A stretch of 8,703 nt of DNA. Origin: Desulfonema limicola (GTDB taxonomy: Bacteria; Desulfobacterota; Desulfobacteria; Desulfobacterales; DYRC01). Below are positions 1 through 7,327 of this stretch, piece after piece. Positions within the stretch are counted from its first letter, which is position 1, and each line of letters begins with the position of its first letter. The DNA is taken from positions 1 through 8,703 of the forward strand of contig DYRC01000166.1 in assembly GCA_020718925.1 (NCBI GenBank). Direction: 5' to 3'. The notes below the pieces were generated by a model that did no database searches, was not told the origin of the DNA, and saw nothing but the letters and a program-made list of their open reading frames with translations. The position numbers were made by a program, and so were the translations under genes.

Positions 1-3
1 CGA

Positions 4-30
4 GGGTAAGCACAGGGGCTTACCCCTACC
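4..30. repeat. REP-like palindromic intergenic element
   Basis: GGGTAAG (4-10) pairs with CTTACCC (19-25) around the 8-base loop CACAGGGG, and CTACC follows. Read on the minus strand the unit begins GGTAGGGGTAAGCCCC. From memory, similar short G/C-rich palindromes of the form GGTAGGGG...CCCC are dispersed in many copies in cyanobacterial and deltaproteobacterial genomes. Only one copy is visible here, so the repeat status is inferred. It lies just downstream of the truncated nuclease gene and could also act as a weak transcript-end hairpin. Confidence 0.45.
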
Positions 31-151
31 ATATTGCCGGAAAATATATGATCGGGTACTTATCAAACAAGCCTGCCTGATATATCTGCGGAAATTTCAG
101 ATTGATTTTTCTTCCATAACTGAAATGATCTTCCGCTATTCCGCCAAGATT
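26..151 (-). pseudogene. Out-of-frame C-terminal tail of the truncated nuclease
   Basis: Just where the nuclease frame runs into its stop, another minus-strand frame opens. It reads NLGGIAEDHFSYGRKI, then NLKFPQIYQAGLFDK, and runs to a TAG at 28-26 inside the palindromic element. The LGG...RKI...GLFD pattern resembles my recollection of the tail that follows the nuclease core in this family. The simplest reading is that a segment between the WHS codons and this tail was deleted, with loss of frame. This is inference from remembered family features. Confidence 0.35.
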
Positions 152-693
152 GTAGAATGCCACATATCGCCGTCTGTTTCAATATCCAAATTGCCTGACT
201 TGCAATAAACTGCAAAATCCAGCGCGTAATCCGTCTTATTGATTCGGATAAACTCCTGTCTTTGTACAGAAATTTCAAGTCGTTTCAATTCTGCCCACAA
301 TCGGTCTTCCAAAGGACTGTCATCATACAGATCATTGATTTCTGCCGCATTGACAAATTTCTGCCACGTTGTCGGAATAAAAATGATCCGCCGTCTTCTC
401 CGGCTTAAAATAGGCTTAGGCAATTGCTGCAAGAGACATATCATAATCTTGTAATAACGGCTATCTGATTTTTTATTCTGAGGTTCATGGGGAAATAATT
501 CATGGCGATATACCTGACAAATATCTGCAATTTCAGCATAGTATCTGATACTGAACTCTTCGGTGCCGAAAACCTGCGTCTGGTAAAATGCAATCCATTG
601 AGGCGGCCATGCCCTCTTTAACCATTTCTGAGCGCGCTCCACCGGAATGCGATACCAGTGCTGTGAAGATAAGATTCTGAAATCAATGATCAT
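136..693 (-). CDS. DUF559/Vsr-like PD-(D/E)XK nuclease, C-terminally truncated
   Basis: The product is about 185 residues. The N-terminal part contains RIPVERAQKWLKRAWPPQW and IAFYQTQVFG, followed by an Arg-rich stretch (LSRRRRRIIFIPTTWQKF) and then LYDDSPLEDRLWAELKRL. The C-terminal part carries the core of a restriction-endonuclease-like fold: an acidic helix (SPLEDRLW), YALDFAVY with the metal-binding Asp, then LDIETDGDMWH. In the DUF559/Vsr family this WH is normally followed by about 40-50 residues containing a D-N/R-rich helix and a G-W-x-V-L-R-F strand. Here the frame ends five residues after WHS at a TAG (138-136). The ATG at 693 is preferred over the GTG at 696 because AAGGGG (703-698) lies four bases upstream. 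Partners are unknown; the family may act on DNA. The loss of the last core strand suggests an inactive or decaying gene. Confidence 0.7.
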   Translation of the reverse strand: MIIDFRILSSQHWYRIPVERAQKWLKRAWPPQWIAFYQTQVFGTEEFSIRYYAEIADICQVYRHELFPHEPQNKKSDSRYYKIMICLLQQLPKPILSRRRRRIIFIPTTWQKFVNAAEINDLYDDSPLEDRLWAELKRLEISVQRQEFIRINKTDYALDFAVYCKSGNLDIETDGDMWHSTILAE

Positions 694-696
694 CAC

Positions 697-709
697 ACCC
701 CTTCGGGGT
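697..709 (-). promoter_or_regulatory. Small G/C hairpin over the nuclease ribosome-binding site
   Basis: ACCCC (697-701) and GGGGT (705-709) form a 5-bp stem with a 3-base loop. On the minus strand the 3' arm of the hairpin holds the AAGGGG Shine-Dalgarno sequence of the nuclease gene, so folding would occlude it. ACCCCGAAGGGGT could equally be a dispersed palindrome; only one copy is seen. Confidence 0.3.
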
Positions 710-1263
710 TAAAATTCAACTGCGTAACTCCTAACTTGAAAAAAAATCTTTCGCACATTTTTTTCCGTTCCTGTACCGGATGTTCTGATTGTACCTGATC
801 CGGCTGATTACCTGTACTTTCCCGGAAATCCCAGCCGCTTTTCCGAAAAAAGCGGGGCGGCAATAAAGACTGTCAGCCGGGACGCATCGGATCCGGATAG
901 CAGGATGACAGACCCGGAACCGTCTCGGAAGAATCAGGGCAGTTTTCTGTCCGGCAGGAGCATCCGTGACTGGGCAGCCGAAGCGTATCTTCCCGGTCCT
1001 GCCTGTTCGGAGGTTGCCCGGCAGACGGTGCCGGTCATGATGATTGCCATGATACAGAATGAAAGCCTGAAATTTCCGTCATATTCTCTGATTGCATCAT
1101 TGATGCTTTCGACAGATTCTGTTATGATCAGTTATTCCGTGTTTTCAATATCTGACAGGACAGCCTTCGGGACGTCGAAGAATCGGGTAGGAACGGAATC
1201 CTGAGTCCCTTTGGCTGACATGACCCGAAAAACTTGATAATCGAGTATGAGGGAAAAATAATA
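710..1263. other. Gene-poor intergenic stretch, partly GC-rich
   Basis: I find no convincing gene here. The composition is unlike the surroundings: the line 961-1020 is 39/60 G+C. A hairpin with stems CCGCTTTT (835-842) and AAAAGCGG (848-855) is present, but no T-run follows on either strand. CTGAT-containing short repeats cluster around 786-812. A 99-codon plus-strand frame (905-1204) has an unconvincing composition and no ribosome-binding site. The stretch may be eroded coding DNA or a foreign insert. Confidence 0.5.
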
Positions 1264-1422
1264 ATGATGAAAGGAAATACTTCAATGTATCAGCAATTTA
1301 CTAATGTTTGGGATGTCGTTAAGGATGACTATCTTGCCGGATTGATCAATTCCGAAAGGTGTCTGCAAGCTGCGCTGTTGAGCGATCTGCAATCTGATTT
1401 TGCATTCCACCGGATGCGCTGA
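1264..1422 (+). pseudogene. N-terminal remnant of an unidentified protein
   Basis: GAGGGA (1249-1254) lies nine bases before ATG 1264, and the reading frame looks coding at first: MYQQFTNVWDVVKDDYLAGL, then INSERCLQAALLSDLQ. It ends at a TGA (1420-1422) after 52 codons. The W-x-x-V-K-x-D-Y and INSER-x-LQA-x-L pattern resembles the start of longer hypothetical proteins, some of which I associate with nuclease-like folds, but that link is weak. The stop falls inside an imperfect hairpin (CACCGG 1408-1413 with CCGGTG 1436-1441), consistent with the gene being cut by a palindromic element. It could also be a genuine small protein. Confidence 0.4.
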
Positions 1423-1478
1423 AAAAAACGGTGCGCCGGTGATCTTCATGGTTATATCGAAAATACATCCCCGCCCTC

Positions 1479-1506
1479 TTGTTTTTTTATTTTTTTATGA
1501 TATAAA
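1479..1506 (+). promoter_or_regulatory. Candidate sigma-70 promoter for the TPR-barrel/FecR operon
   Basis: TTGTTT (1479-1484) and TATAAA (1501-1506) are separated by 16 bases in a T/A-rich tract about 65 bases upstream of the first start codon. A second possible -10, TATAAC (1543-1548), has no good -35. No clear operator is visible. Confidence 0.4.
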
Positions 1507-1571
1507 TCTTACGATCTCACCCAAAAAACATAATTTTCTAATTATAACGTTTAACCATCAGGAGTCATGTC

Positions 1572-3056
1572 ATGCGGAAAATATTGTGTTTTGTATGGAC
1601 GGCACTCTTCTTGCTGATGATTGCCTTGCCGGTTTATGCAGAAGACGACCCCGGGCGCGCATATTACGATTTCGGCGTGTTTGCTTATGAGGACGGCAAA
1701 TATGACGCGGCAGAGACTCATTTTGCCACTGCCATCGGATTCAACCCGGATAACCCGTTTTATCGCCATTATATGGGCAGAACCTATCTGAAACTTGAGC
1801 GATACGACAAAGCAGAGGAGCATTTGGGCAAAGCCTTGAGTCTGAATCCCGACATTCCGGGGCTGCAATACGATATGGGAATGCTCTTCTACAAAACGGA
1901 AAACTATGCCAAAGCTGCCGACTTTTTTGTCCGGGCTGTGCGCGAAGATGCGAATAATGTTTTAGCACATTATTACGCCGGGTTAAATCTGATGAAGGCG
2001 CAAAACTACAAAGATGCGGCAGGCTACTTTGTTACCGCAGCCCAGAAAAGTCCGACCATCGGCGGAAACGGCTATTATTATGCCGGATTGTGCTATCAGA
2101 AAGCAGAGGACTTCGATACTGCGATTCAGATGTTTGAAAAGGTGAAGCTGGATCCGAATGCCGAAAAACTGAAAGAAAACGCGGATAAATGGATCGAAGC
2201 GATTAAAGCCAAGCAGAAAGCCTTAACGCCATACAGTCTGTATCTCAAGCTGGGACGGCGCTATGACAGCAACGTAACGCTTGATACTCTGGATTCTGAC
2301 CGGTTTTCTGATAAAAAAGACTGGAATACGGTATTGTATTTTTCAGGTAAATACGATCTGCTCAAAGGCTCAAATTACACCTTCGGCGCAGGATACAGCC
2401 ATTATCAGAGCTGGTATGACAGTCTGAATGAGTATGATCTGACCGGCAGCATTTTCAATCTTTATGCAATGTGGCATCTATCGCCCATTACGCTCGGATT
2501 CAGCTATCAGCCTGCGTATTACTGGTTAGACGGGGACTCATATCTCAGACAGCACCGCTTTACGCCTGAAGTTACATGGCTTATCAATGCTCAACTGACT
2601 GCCCGCTTTGCTTATACTTATGCGGATAACGGCTATCTCGGAGATGAAACCCGAACCGGTCATGCCAACGAAATTTCTGCGGACCTCTATTATAAAATGT
2701 GGGATGGAAAAGCCTATCTGTTCGGCGGAATCGGCTATGAAGACAATTGTGCGTCTTGGGAACAGTCTTACAGCCAAATCAGAACGCATCTCGGAATATC
2801 TGTCAATCTTCCGTTTGAACTGACAGCGGTGGTCAGCGGAAATTATTTTGCTAAAGATTACGCTCATGCGGACAGCATTTTTCTGAAGGATCGGGCTGAT
2901 GACAAATATGTCGGTTCTGTGTCATTATCCCGCAAATTGTATGAAGACTGGCTGGCTATTATGGCAGAAGTCAGTTTTACCAAAAACCGTTCCGATATTT
3001 CTGTGTATGAATATGAAAAAAACATGATAACGCTGTCTCTGACAGCAAGTTATTAG
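1572..3056 (+). CDS. TPR-repeat outer-membrane beta-barrel protein
   Basis: The 494-residue product begins with a signal peptide: MRK, a hydrophobic core, and probable cleavage after PVYA (residue 23). About five tetratricopeptide repeats follow at residues 30-200, with typical G-Y/F-A and NP spacing (AAETHFATAIGFNPDNPF, AEEHLGKALSLNPD, AADFFVRAV). From about 221 to the end the sequence alternates aromatic and polar residues in beta-strand style (LYLKLGRRYDSNVTL, FTFGAGYSHYQSW-like strands) and ends in Tyr, as outer-membrane barrels do. The layout, periplasmic TPR plus C-terminal barrel with a YDSNV motif, resembles DUF560/Slam-type surface lipoprotein assembly modifiers, but I cannot establish that function. 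CAGGAG (1559-1564) supports the start at 1572. It is the first gene of an operon with the FecR-domain gene, nine bases downstream. Confidence 0.85.
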   Translation: MRKILCFVWTALFLLMIALPVYAEDDPGRAYYDFGVFAYEDGKYDAAETHFATAIGFNPDNPFYRHYMGRTYLKLERYDKAEEHLGKALSLNPDIPGLQYDMGMLFYKTENYAKAADFFVRAVREDANNVLAHYYAGLNLMKAQNYKDAAGYFVTAAQKSPTIGGNGYYYAGLCYQKAEDFDTAIQMFEKVKLDPNAEKLKENADKWIEAIKAKQKALTPYSLYLKLGRRYDSNVTLDTLDSDRFSDKKDWNTVLYFSGKYDLLKGSNYTFGAGYSHYQSWYDSLNEYDLTGSIFNLYAMWHLSPITLGFSYQPAYYWLDGDSYLRQHRFTPEVTWLINAQLTARFAYTYADNGYLGDETRTGHANEISADLYYKMWDGKAYLFGGIGYEDNCASWEQSYSQIRTHLGISVNLPFELTAVVSGNYFAKDYAHADSIFLKDRADDKYVGSVSLSRKLYEDWLAIMAEVSFTKNRSDISVYEYEKNMITLSLTASY

Positions 3057-3065
3057 GAGGATGCC

Positions 3066-4079
3066 ATGACAGGAGCAAAACGCATATCTGCGGTGTGCAT
3101 GACGGCATTTTTTTTGTGTGTCGCAAGTCTTGCCTATTCGGAATCTCTGGTTCCCCAAGGGCTGATTGTAAAAGAAGGATATGAACACGGCGTAGGAACG
3201 CCTGTGGGGACGATACAGTTGGTTCAGGGATCAGTCCTGATTGTTCATTTCGGCGAAATACACGGCTACGCGGCTAAAAAAGACCTTCCTCTGTTCAAGA
3301 GCGATACCATCATCACCCGCGATGACGGGCGCATCAGTTTCAAGCTCAATGACGGAAGCGTTCTGACCATGACCACCGGCACAAAACTTGTCCTTAACGA
3401 AAGTGTATATGATCTGGATAAAGAAAGCCGATCCGCGTTTGTCAGCATGATCATCGGCAAAGCCCGGTTCTGGGTCAAAGAATTGGCAGATTTCAAAAAC
3501 TCTGAATTTAAGGTCAAAACCAACACCGCGGTCGTGGGCGTAAGAGGATCTGATTTTGTTGTGGAAGCTGCGGATACTTATACCAAAGTTACCGCATTTG
3601 AACATACCCGCATCGAAGTGGTCAGTCTGAGCCTTCCCTGCGAAAAAACCGATCCGTTGAAAAAATGCAAAGTTGAGCCGGTTACGCTCAGTGCATTTGA
3701 ACAGGCGATTGTTCAGGAAAATGCTCTGCCCACCCGGGCTGCCGAAATCCTGCCCTATGAAAGCGATCTGATGAAAAAAGAATTTGCTATTGCGCCGGAT
3801 GAAAAGCAGCAAAGCCTGAAAAAAGATAGCACATCTGTGGATATTTATCTCGTGCCTAAAGCGGCTTTGGTATCTCCTGAAACCTCTGTCGAAGCGCATA
3901 AGCTTGAAGCAGCTATGCCGGATATCTCTACGAGAATGAAATCGGATACGATTTCCGACAGACCGGGAGAAACTGAAAAAAACATCCAGCCGCCGGCGGA
4001 CCCGGCTGAAGTAAAGAAGGATGAAAGTTTAAAAGTTATGACCGTTCTGCCCGGATTTCCGACTAAGCCGATTAAATAG
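3066..4079 (+). CDS. Secreted FecR-domain protein
   Basis: The 337-residue product has an N-terminal signal sequence (KRISAVCMTAFFLCVASLAYS, cleavage near residue 25). A FecR domain spans about residues 45-185: the strands around VQGSVLIV, the D-G-R-I-S-F-K-L-x-D-G-S turn (87-98) and the hallmark TAVVGVRGSDF (154-164). The last ~90 residues are polar, rich in Lys, Pro and Glu, and probably disordered. Unlike classical FecR there is no N-terminal anti-sigma region, and no ECF sigma factor or TonB receptor lies nearby, so iron-citrate signalling is unlikely; this is the free-standing periplasmic class. The ribosome-binding site TAGGAGG (3054-3060) overlaps the stop of the upstream barrel gene, indicating cotranscription and coupled translation. 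A periplasmic partner or ligand-binding role for the barrel protein is inferred. Confidence 0.85.
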   Translation: MTGAKRISAVCMTAFFLCVASLAYSESLVPQGLIVKEGYEHGVGTPVGTIQLVQGSVLIVHFGEIHGYAAKKDLPLFKSDTIITRDDGRISFKLNDGSVLTMTTGTKLVLNESVYDLDKESRSAFVSMIIGKARFWVKELADFKNSEFKVKTNTAVVGVRGSDFVVEAADTYTKVTAFEHTRIEVVSLSLPCEKTDPLKKCKVEPVTLSAFEQAIVQENALPTRAAEILPYESDLMKKEFAIAPDEKQQSLKKDSTSVDIYLVPKAALVSPETSVEAHKLEAAMPDISTRMKSDTISDRPGETEKNIQPPADPAEVKKDESLKVMTVLPGFPTKPIK

Positions 4080-4086
4080 TTCTGAA

Positions 4087-4126
4087 AACTCGCCTCTTCG
4101 TTGCAGGAAAATCGGAGGGGCGAGTT
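4087..4126. terminator. Shared hairpin terminator between convergent genes
   Basis: AACTCGCCTCTTCG (4087-4100) pairs with CGGAGGGGCGAGTT (4113-4126) over 14 positions with two G-U wobbles and a 12-base loop. It lies eight bases past the FecR-gene stop and seven bases past the PBP1A stop on the other strand. On the minus strand the outer stem runs into TTTT, fitting an intrinsic terminator for the PBP1A transcript. On the plus strand there is no T-run, so termination there would be weaker. Confidence 0.7.
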
Positions 4127-4132
4127 CGGAAA

Positions 4133-6550
4133 CTACATATTTGATTTGAAAAAATCTTCAGCGGTTTCCGTCATGGTAGGAATCGTCCGGTTGACATTCC
4201 GCGCCGGAGCCGAGCCTTCTTTGAAGCATTCAAAAAGGGTTCTTTGCGTTTCAAACGTGGGCAGAAGACCGGTTTCCGCATCAATCTTGGAGAAAACCAC
4301 GCCTTCGGGAATTTCAAACGGTCTTTCCGGCAGATCAGCCAATATCCGCTTCATAAAAGAAAGCCATATCGGCGCAGCGGCTTTGCCCCCGGTTTCATCT
4401 CTTCCTAGCGGCTGCTCCTTATCAAAGCCCACCCATGTTCCGGTAACATAATCCGGCGTAAATCCCACAAACCACGCATCATTTAAGTTGTTGGTGGTGC
4501 CGGTTTTTCCGGCAGCCGGGCGTTTCAATGCCAAAATTCTGCGGGCAGTGCCTTCTTTGACAACGCTTTCCAAAATACTTGTTACCAGATACGCGGTGCT
4601 TTGTTCAATTGCCTGCTGATGTACGGGTTTATGCTCTTCCAAAATATTTCCATCCCGGTCAATGATTTTGGTGATAAATACCGGTTCTACCAACTCCCCC
4701 TGATTGACAAACACGGAATATGCTACGACCAATTCCAGCAAAGACACGCCTGAAGAACCGAGAGCCAGCGATAAATCTTTACCCAGAGGAGATAAAATTC
4801 CCAATCGGTTGGCATATTTAATCGCATAATCTATACCGATGTCTTCCAGAATCCGAATGGTCGGCAGGTTGCGCGATTTTGCCAATGCCTGACGCAGAAG
4901 GATGGGACCGTAAAATTTCCGGTCATAATTTTTAGGCTTCCAGTCTTTGCCGCTGTTCGCGCCTTTATATACCATTGCATTGTCCAGCAGTTCGGTGGCG
5001 GGCGTATATCCTTTATCCAATGCCGCCGCATAAATGATCGGCTTGAATGAAGAACCGGGCTGGCGTCTGGATTGAGTGGCGCGGTTGAACTGAGTTTTGT
5101 GATAATCCCGCCCACCGACCATTGCTTTCACCATGCCGGTATGGGTTTCCACACAAAGCATTCCGCCCTGAACTTCGGGAGTCTGCTCCAGCGCGACCCG
5201 CCATGTATTTTTCCCTTCGATTTTTTCTTTGAGCATGACTAAAATCAGATCGCCTGTACGCAGCACTTCCCCGGAGCGGCGGGCATTGGGAGAGTTGGGA
5301 TTCGGCTTTTTTGCCCAGCGGACATCTCTGAGATCAAGAATGCCCTGCACTTCTCCGATCTGAACCAGCGCGATGTTATTGCGATGATTCACACTTGTAA
5401 CAACAGCCTGTGTGATTTTGCCTTTTTTAAGCGGCAGTTCTGCAATTCTTTCCTGAATTTCTTTTGAAAACTCTTCGGATTGTTTGGGCGTGAACTGTTT
5501 AATCGGTCCCCGATAGCCCTGACGTTTATCTAATGTTCGCAAGCCTTTCTGAAGTTCGGAAATGGCAATCTTCTGCATGTTGATATTGACTGCCGAATAA
5601 ATTTTAAGCCCGCCTTTGTATAGCATCTCGCGTCCGTATTTTTTTTCAACATACCGCCGGATATGTTCGGTATAAAACGGCGCGTTTTCAATGCTCGGTG
5701 CTTCTTCTCTGATGCCGACATCCAAGTTAATTTTCAGAGCTTTCTGAGCTTCTGCATCCGTGATGTAGCCTTCTTCTGTCATTCTCCGCAGCACATAGGA
5801 TTGTCGCTCTGCGGCTTTTTCAGGATGCTCAATCGGAGAATAGCTGCTGGGCGCTTTGGGAAGTCCGGCAAGCATGGCGCATTCGGCAAGATTCATATTT
5901 TTGGCAGACTTTCCGAAAAAGGTCTGAGCTGCGGCTTCAACGCCGTAAGCCCCATGCCCCAGATAAATCTGATTCAGATACAGAAACAGGATTTCATCTT
6001 TGGTTAAAAAATTATCCACCCGATAAGCTAAAATCGCTTCCCTGATTTTGCGGCGATAGCTTCTTTCAGGTGTCAGCAGAAAAGATTTGATCACCTGCTG
6101 GGTAATCGTGCTTCCGCCCTGAACCATCGCGCCGGCTTCGATATTTTTCAGAAACGCTCTTCCGATACCGATCAGGTCAATGCCTTTATGAATGAAAAAA
6201 CGGGAGTCTTCTGCGGCAATGAACGCTTCTATCAGGGTTTTGGGCATCTGAGACAAGGGAATGACGATCCGTCTCTCTTCGGAAAACTCGGCAATTTTGC
6301 GATTATCATCCGAATATACGGTCGTAACCACCGGCGGACGGTAGTTTTTCAGATTTTCTATCGAAGGAAGTCCCTGACCGAAATGCAGAATCACCCAGGT
6401 GGCTGATCCGGCGACAGTAACGATCATCAGGATAAGCAGCCCCATGCCCCATAAAAACATTTTGGTCATCATCTGTACAAAGCGCGATGGCGGCTTTTTC
6501 GGCTTTTTTTCGCCTTTTTTCATCAATTGCGGGTATGACATGAACGCCAT
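4133..6550 (-). CDS. mrcA: Penicillin-binding protein 1A (bifunctional class A PBP)
   Basis: This is an 805-residue inner-membrane enzyme that polymerises lipid II into glycan strands and cross-links the peptides. After a basic cytoplasmic tail a single membrane anchor spans about residues 31-55. The GT51 glycosyltransferase domain follows, with EDSRFFIHKG (catalytic Glu114), GGSTITQQ (145-152) and KIREAILA (second Glu171). An OB-like insert lies at about 370-460. The transpeptidase domain has the SxxK motif SSFK (nucleophile Ser500), the SxN motif SRN (559-561) and KTGT (682-685). All catalytic motifs are intact and the length is normal for PBP1A. AAGAGGTGA (6566-6558) sits seven bases before ATG 6550. 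The gene is monocistronic here and convergent with the FecR-domain gene. The symbol mrcA (also called ponA) is by family. Confidence 0.95.
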   Translation of the reverse strand: MAFMSYPQLMKKGEKKPKKPPSRFVQMMTKMFLWGMGLLILMIVTVAGSATWVILHFGQGLPSIENLKNYRPPVVTTVYSDDNRKIAEFSEERRIVIPLSQMPKTLIEAFIAAEDSRFFIHKGIDLIGIGRAFLKNIEAGAMVQGGSTITQQVIKSFLLTPERSYRRKIREAILAYRVDNFLTKDEILFLYLNQIYLGHGAYGVEAAAQTFFGKSAKNMNLAECAMLAGLPKAPSSYSPIEHPEKAAERQSYVLRRMTEEGYITDAEAQKALKINLDVGIREEAPSIENAPFYTEHIRRYVEKKYGREMLYKGGLKIYSAVNINMQKIAISELQKGLRTLDKRQGYRGPIKQFTPKQSEEFSKEIQERIAELPLKKGKITQAVVTSVNHRNNIALVQIGEVQGILDLRDVRWAKKPNPNSPNARRSGEVLRTGDLILVMLKEKIEGKNTWRVALEQTPEVQGGMLCVETHTGMVKAMVGGRDYHKTQFNRATQSRRQPGSSFKPIIYAAALDKGYTPATELLDNAMVYKGANSGKDWKPKNYDRKFYGPILLRQALAKSRNLPTIRILEDIGIDYAIKYANRLGILSPLGKDLSLALGSSGVSLLELVVAYSVFVNQGELVEPVFITKIIDRDGNILEEHKPVHQQAIEQSTAYLVTSILESVVKEGTARRILALKRPAAGKTGTTNNLNDAWFVGFTPDYVTGTWVGFDKEQPLGRDETGGKAAAPIWLSFMKRILADLPERPFEIPEGVVFSKIDAETGLLPTFETQRTLFECFKEGSAPARNVNRTIPTMTETAEDFFKSNM

Positions 6551-6577
6551 ATCTGGTTCACCTCTTCTGTTTTTTTT

Positions 6578-6607
6578 ATTTTATCATACTATATTCGGAT
6601 TAGGCAA
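6578..6607 (-). promoter_or_regulatory. Candidate promoter for the PBP1A gene
   Basis: On the minus strand TTGCCT (6607-6602) and TAAAAT (6583-6578) are separated by 18 bases, and an A-rich tract leads to the ribosome-binding site. The match is moderate; an overlapping TATGAT is too close to this -35. Confidence 0.3.
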
Positions 6608-6638
6608 GAAGTAAGCAGTCAGCAGAATGGCAATTGTG

Positions 6639-6708
6639 TTTTCAGCTTTTTCAGCCATATCTTTTTCAAAAATATCTGATTTTCGTTTTGGCATTTTCAA
6701 CATTTTCA
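6639..6708 (+). repeat. Iterated TTTTCA motifs upstream of the HEPN operon
   Basis: TTTTCA occurs at 6639, 6648, 6663, 6694 and 6703, with TTTTCG at 6680. The first two and last two form tandem pairs at 9-base spacing (TTTTCAGC-type and ATTTTCA-type), and the last pair lies inside the spacer of the candidate HEPN promoter. This could be a repressor-binding array or merely a T-rich tract. Confidence 0.35.
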
Positions 6709-6716
6709 GGTATAAC
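6688..6716 (+). promoter_or_regulatory. Candidate sigma-70 promoter for the HEPN cluster
   Basis: TTGGCA (6688-6693) and TATAAC (6711-6716) are separated by an ideal 17 bases. It is the best promoter match in the right half and would drive the HEPN gene, its overlapping partner and probably the TA pair. Confidence 0.5.
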
Positions 6717-6895
6717 AGGGATTAAAGGATGAATAAACATACATGGTATTCGACAAAAAAAAAATTTCAGAACGCCGTTTGCATGGCATCAAGGTCTTGT
6801 AATATAAAGCAAATGATCTGTGATATGGCAAAAGACACAATCCATAAAGCTGTCAGAAATGCCGCTTTTTTCTTTCAATACGCTGAAGCTGAGAT

Positions 6896-6900
6896 AGGAG
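6896..6900 (+). promoter_or_regulatory. Shine-Dalgarno AGGAG deciding the HEPN start
   Basis: AGGAG at 6896-6900 is seven bases from CTG 6908 but only one base from the in-frame ATT at 6902. In-frame TGA stops at 6884 and 6890 leave no upstream start. This points to CTG 6908 as the initiation codon, in place of a lost ATG. Confidence 0.5.
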
Positions 6901-6907
6901 TATTGTT

Positions 6908-7327
6908 CTGCCAAACAGAAAAGAATTAAAAGAACTTGCAAAGCTCAGGCTTAAAGAAGCCGAATCGCTTTTTGATGCCGGATTATATGATGGTACGGCA
7001 TACTTGTGCGGATATGCGGTGGAGTTTGCCTTAAAAGCAAGGATTTGTAAGCTGCTTGAAATCAACGATTATCCTGATTCAGGTAAAATGAAACAGGTAT
7101 ATGCAGTGCATGATCTCGGACAACTTTTACTGCTGGCAGGACTCCGAAACAAATTACGCTCTGCCGATATTAACATACAAGCTAACTGGTCTGCTATTAT
7201 ATCATGGAGTCCTGAAACAAGATACAGCCCAATGGGTTCTGTTTCAAGAGGCGAATCAGAGAGATTGCTGAATGCGGTTCGTGATAATGCGAAAGGAGTA
7301 TTGAAATGGATTATGAAATATTGGTGA
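6908..7327 (+). CDS. HEPN-domain protein with non-canonical (CTG) start
   Basis: The 139-residue helical product matches the small HEPN family typically annotated near minimal nucleotidyltransferases or nucleases. It starts PNRKELKELAKLRLKEAESL, then AGLYDGTAYLCGYAVEFALK-type sequence (about residues 25-43), the AVHDLGQLL segment (66-74) and a closing helix ending WIMKYW. The canonical RNase motif R-x4-6-H is not obvious: the conserved His68 is preceded by KMKQVYAV rather than Arg at the usual spacing, so catalysis is uncertain. The N-terminal family residues are present but no ATG, GTG or TTG occurs there; the next ATG (7004) would delete the conserved GYAVE helix. It overlaps the following gene by 22 bases. 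Such proteins usually form toxin-antitoxin or RNA-targeting pairs; no nucleotidyltransferase motif (GSxxxG...DxD) is encoded beside it. Confidence 0.75.
   Translation: MPNRKELKELAKLRLKEAESLFDAGLYDGTAYLCGYAVEFALKARICKLLEINDYPDSGKMKQVYAVHDLGQLLLLAGLRNKLRSADINIQANWSAIISWSPETRYSPMGSVSRGESERLLNAVRDNAKGVLKWIMKYW

Larger units (their letters stand above)
6551..6907. other. Divergent intergenic region between PBP1A and HEPN genes
   Basis: It carries back-to-back candidate promoters for the two flanking transcripts, a T-rich tract with repeated TTTTCA, and a leader of about 185 bases before the HEPN gene. A 66-codon frame at 6729-6929 opens in the leader, but its Shine-Dalgarno-like AAAGG directly abuts its ATG and the product (Cys- and Lys-rich, no recognisable domain) looks non-coding. 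It could at most be a leader peptide, since it overlaps the HEPN start. Confidence 0.4.

Noticed and set aside
835..855. CCGCTTTT/AAAAGCGG hairpin as a terminator
   Set aside because: No T-run follows on either strand and no gene ends nearby.
910..1202. Minus-strand reading with a coding-like look (RFFDVPKAVLSDIENTE, then after a stop ESVESINDAIREYDGNF)
   Set aside because: Interrupted by a stop, no start or family match, and the sequence beyond it loses coding character; too weak to call a pseudogene.
905..1204. 99-codon plus-strand open frame
   Set aside because: No ribosome-binding site, composition unlike a real protein, no recognisable motif; probably a by-product of the GC-rich stretch.
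3231..3899. 222-codon minus-strand frame opposite the FecR-domain gene
   Set aside because: Antisense shadow of a clearly coding frame; no motif and no ribosome-binding site.
6729..6929. 66-codon frame in the leader of the HEPN gene
   Set aside because: AAAGG abuts the ATG with no spacing, the composition is odd, and it overlaps the HEPN start; at most a leader peptide.
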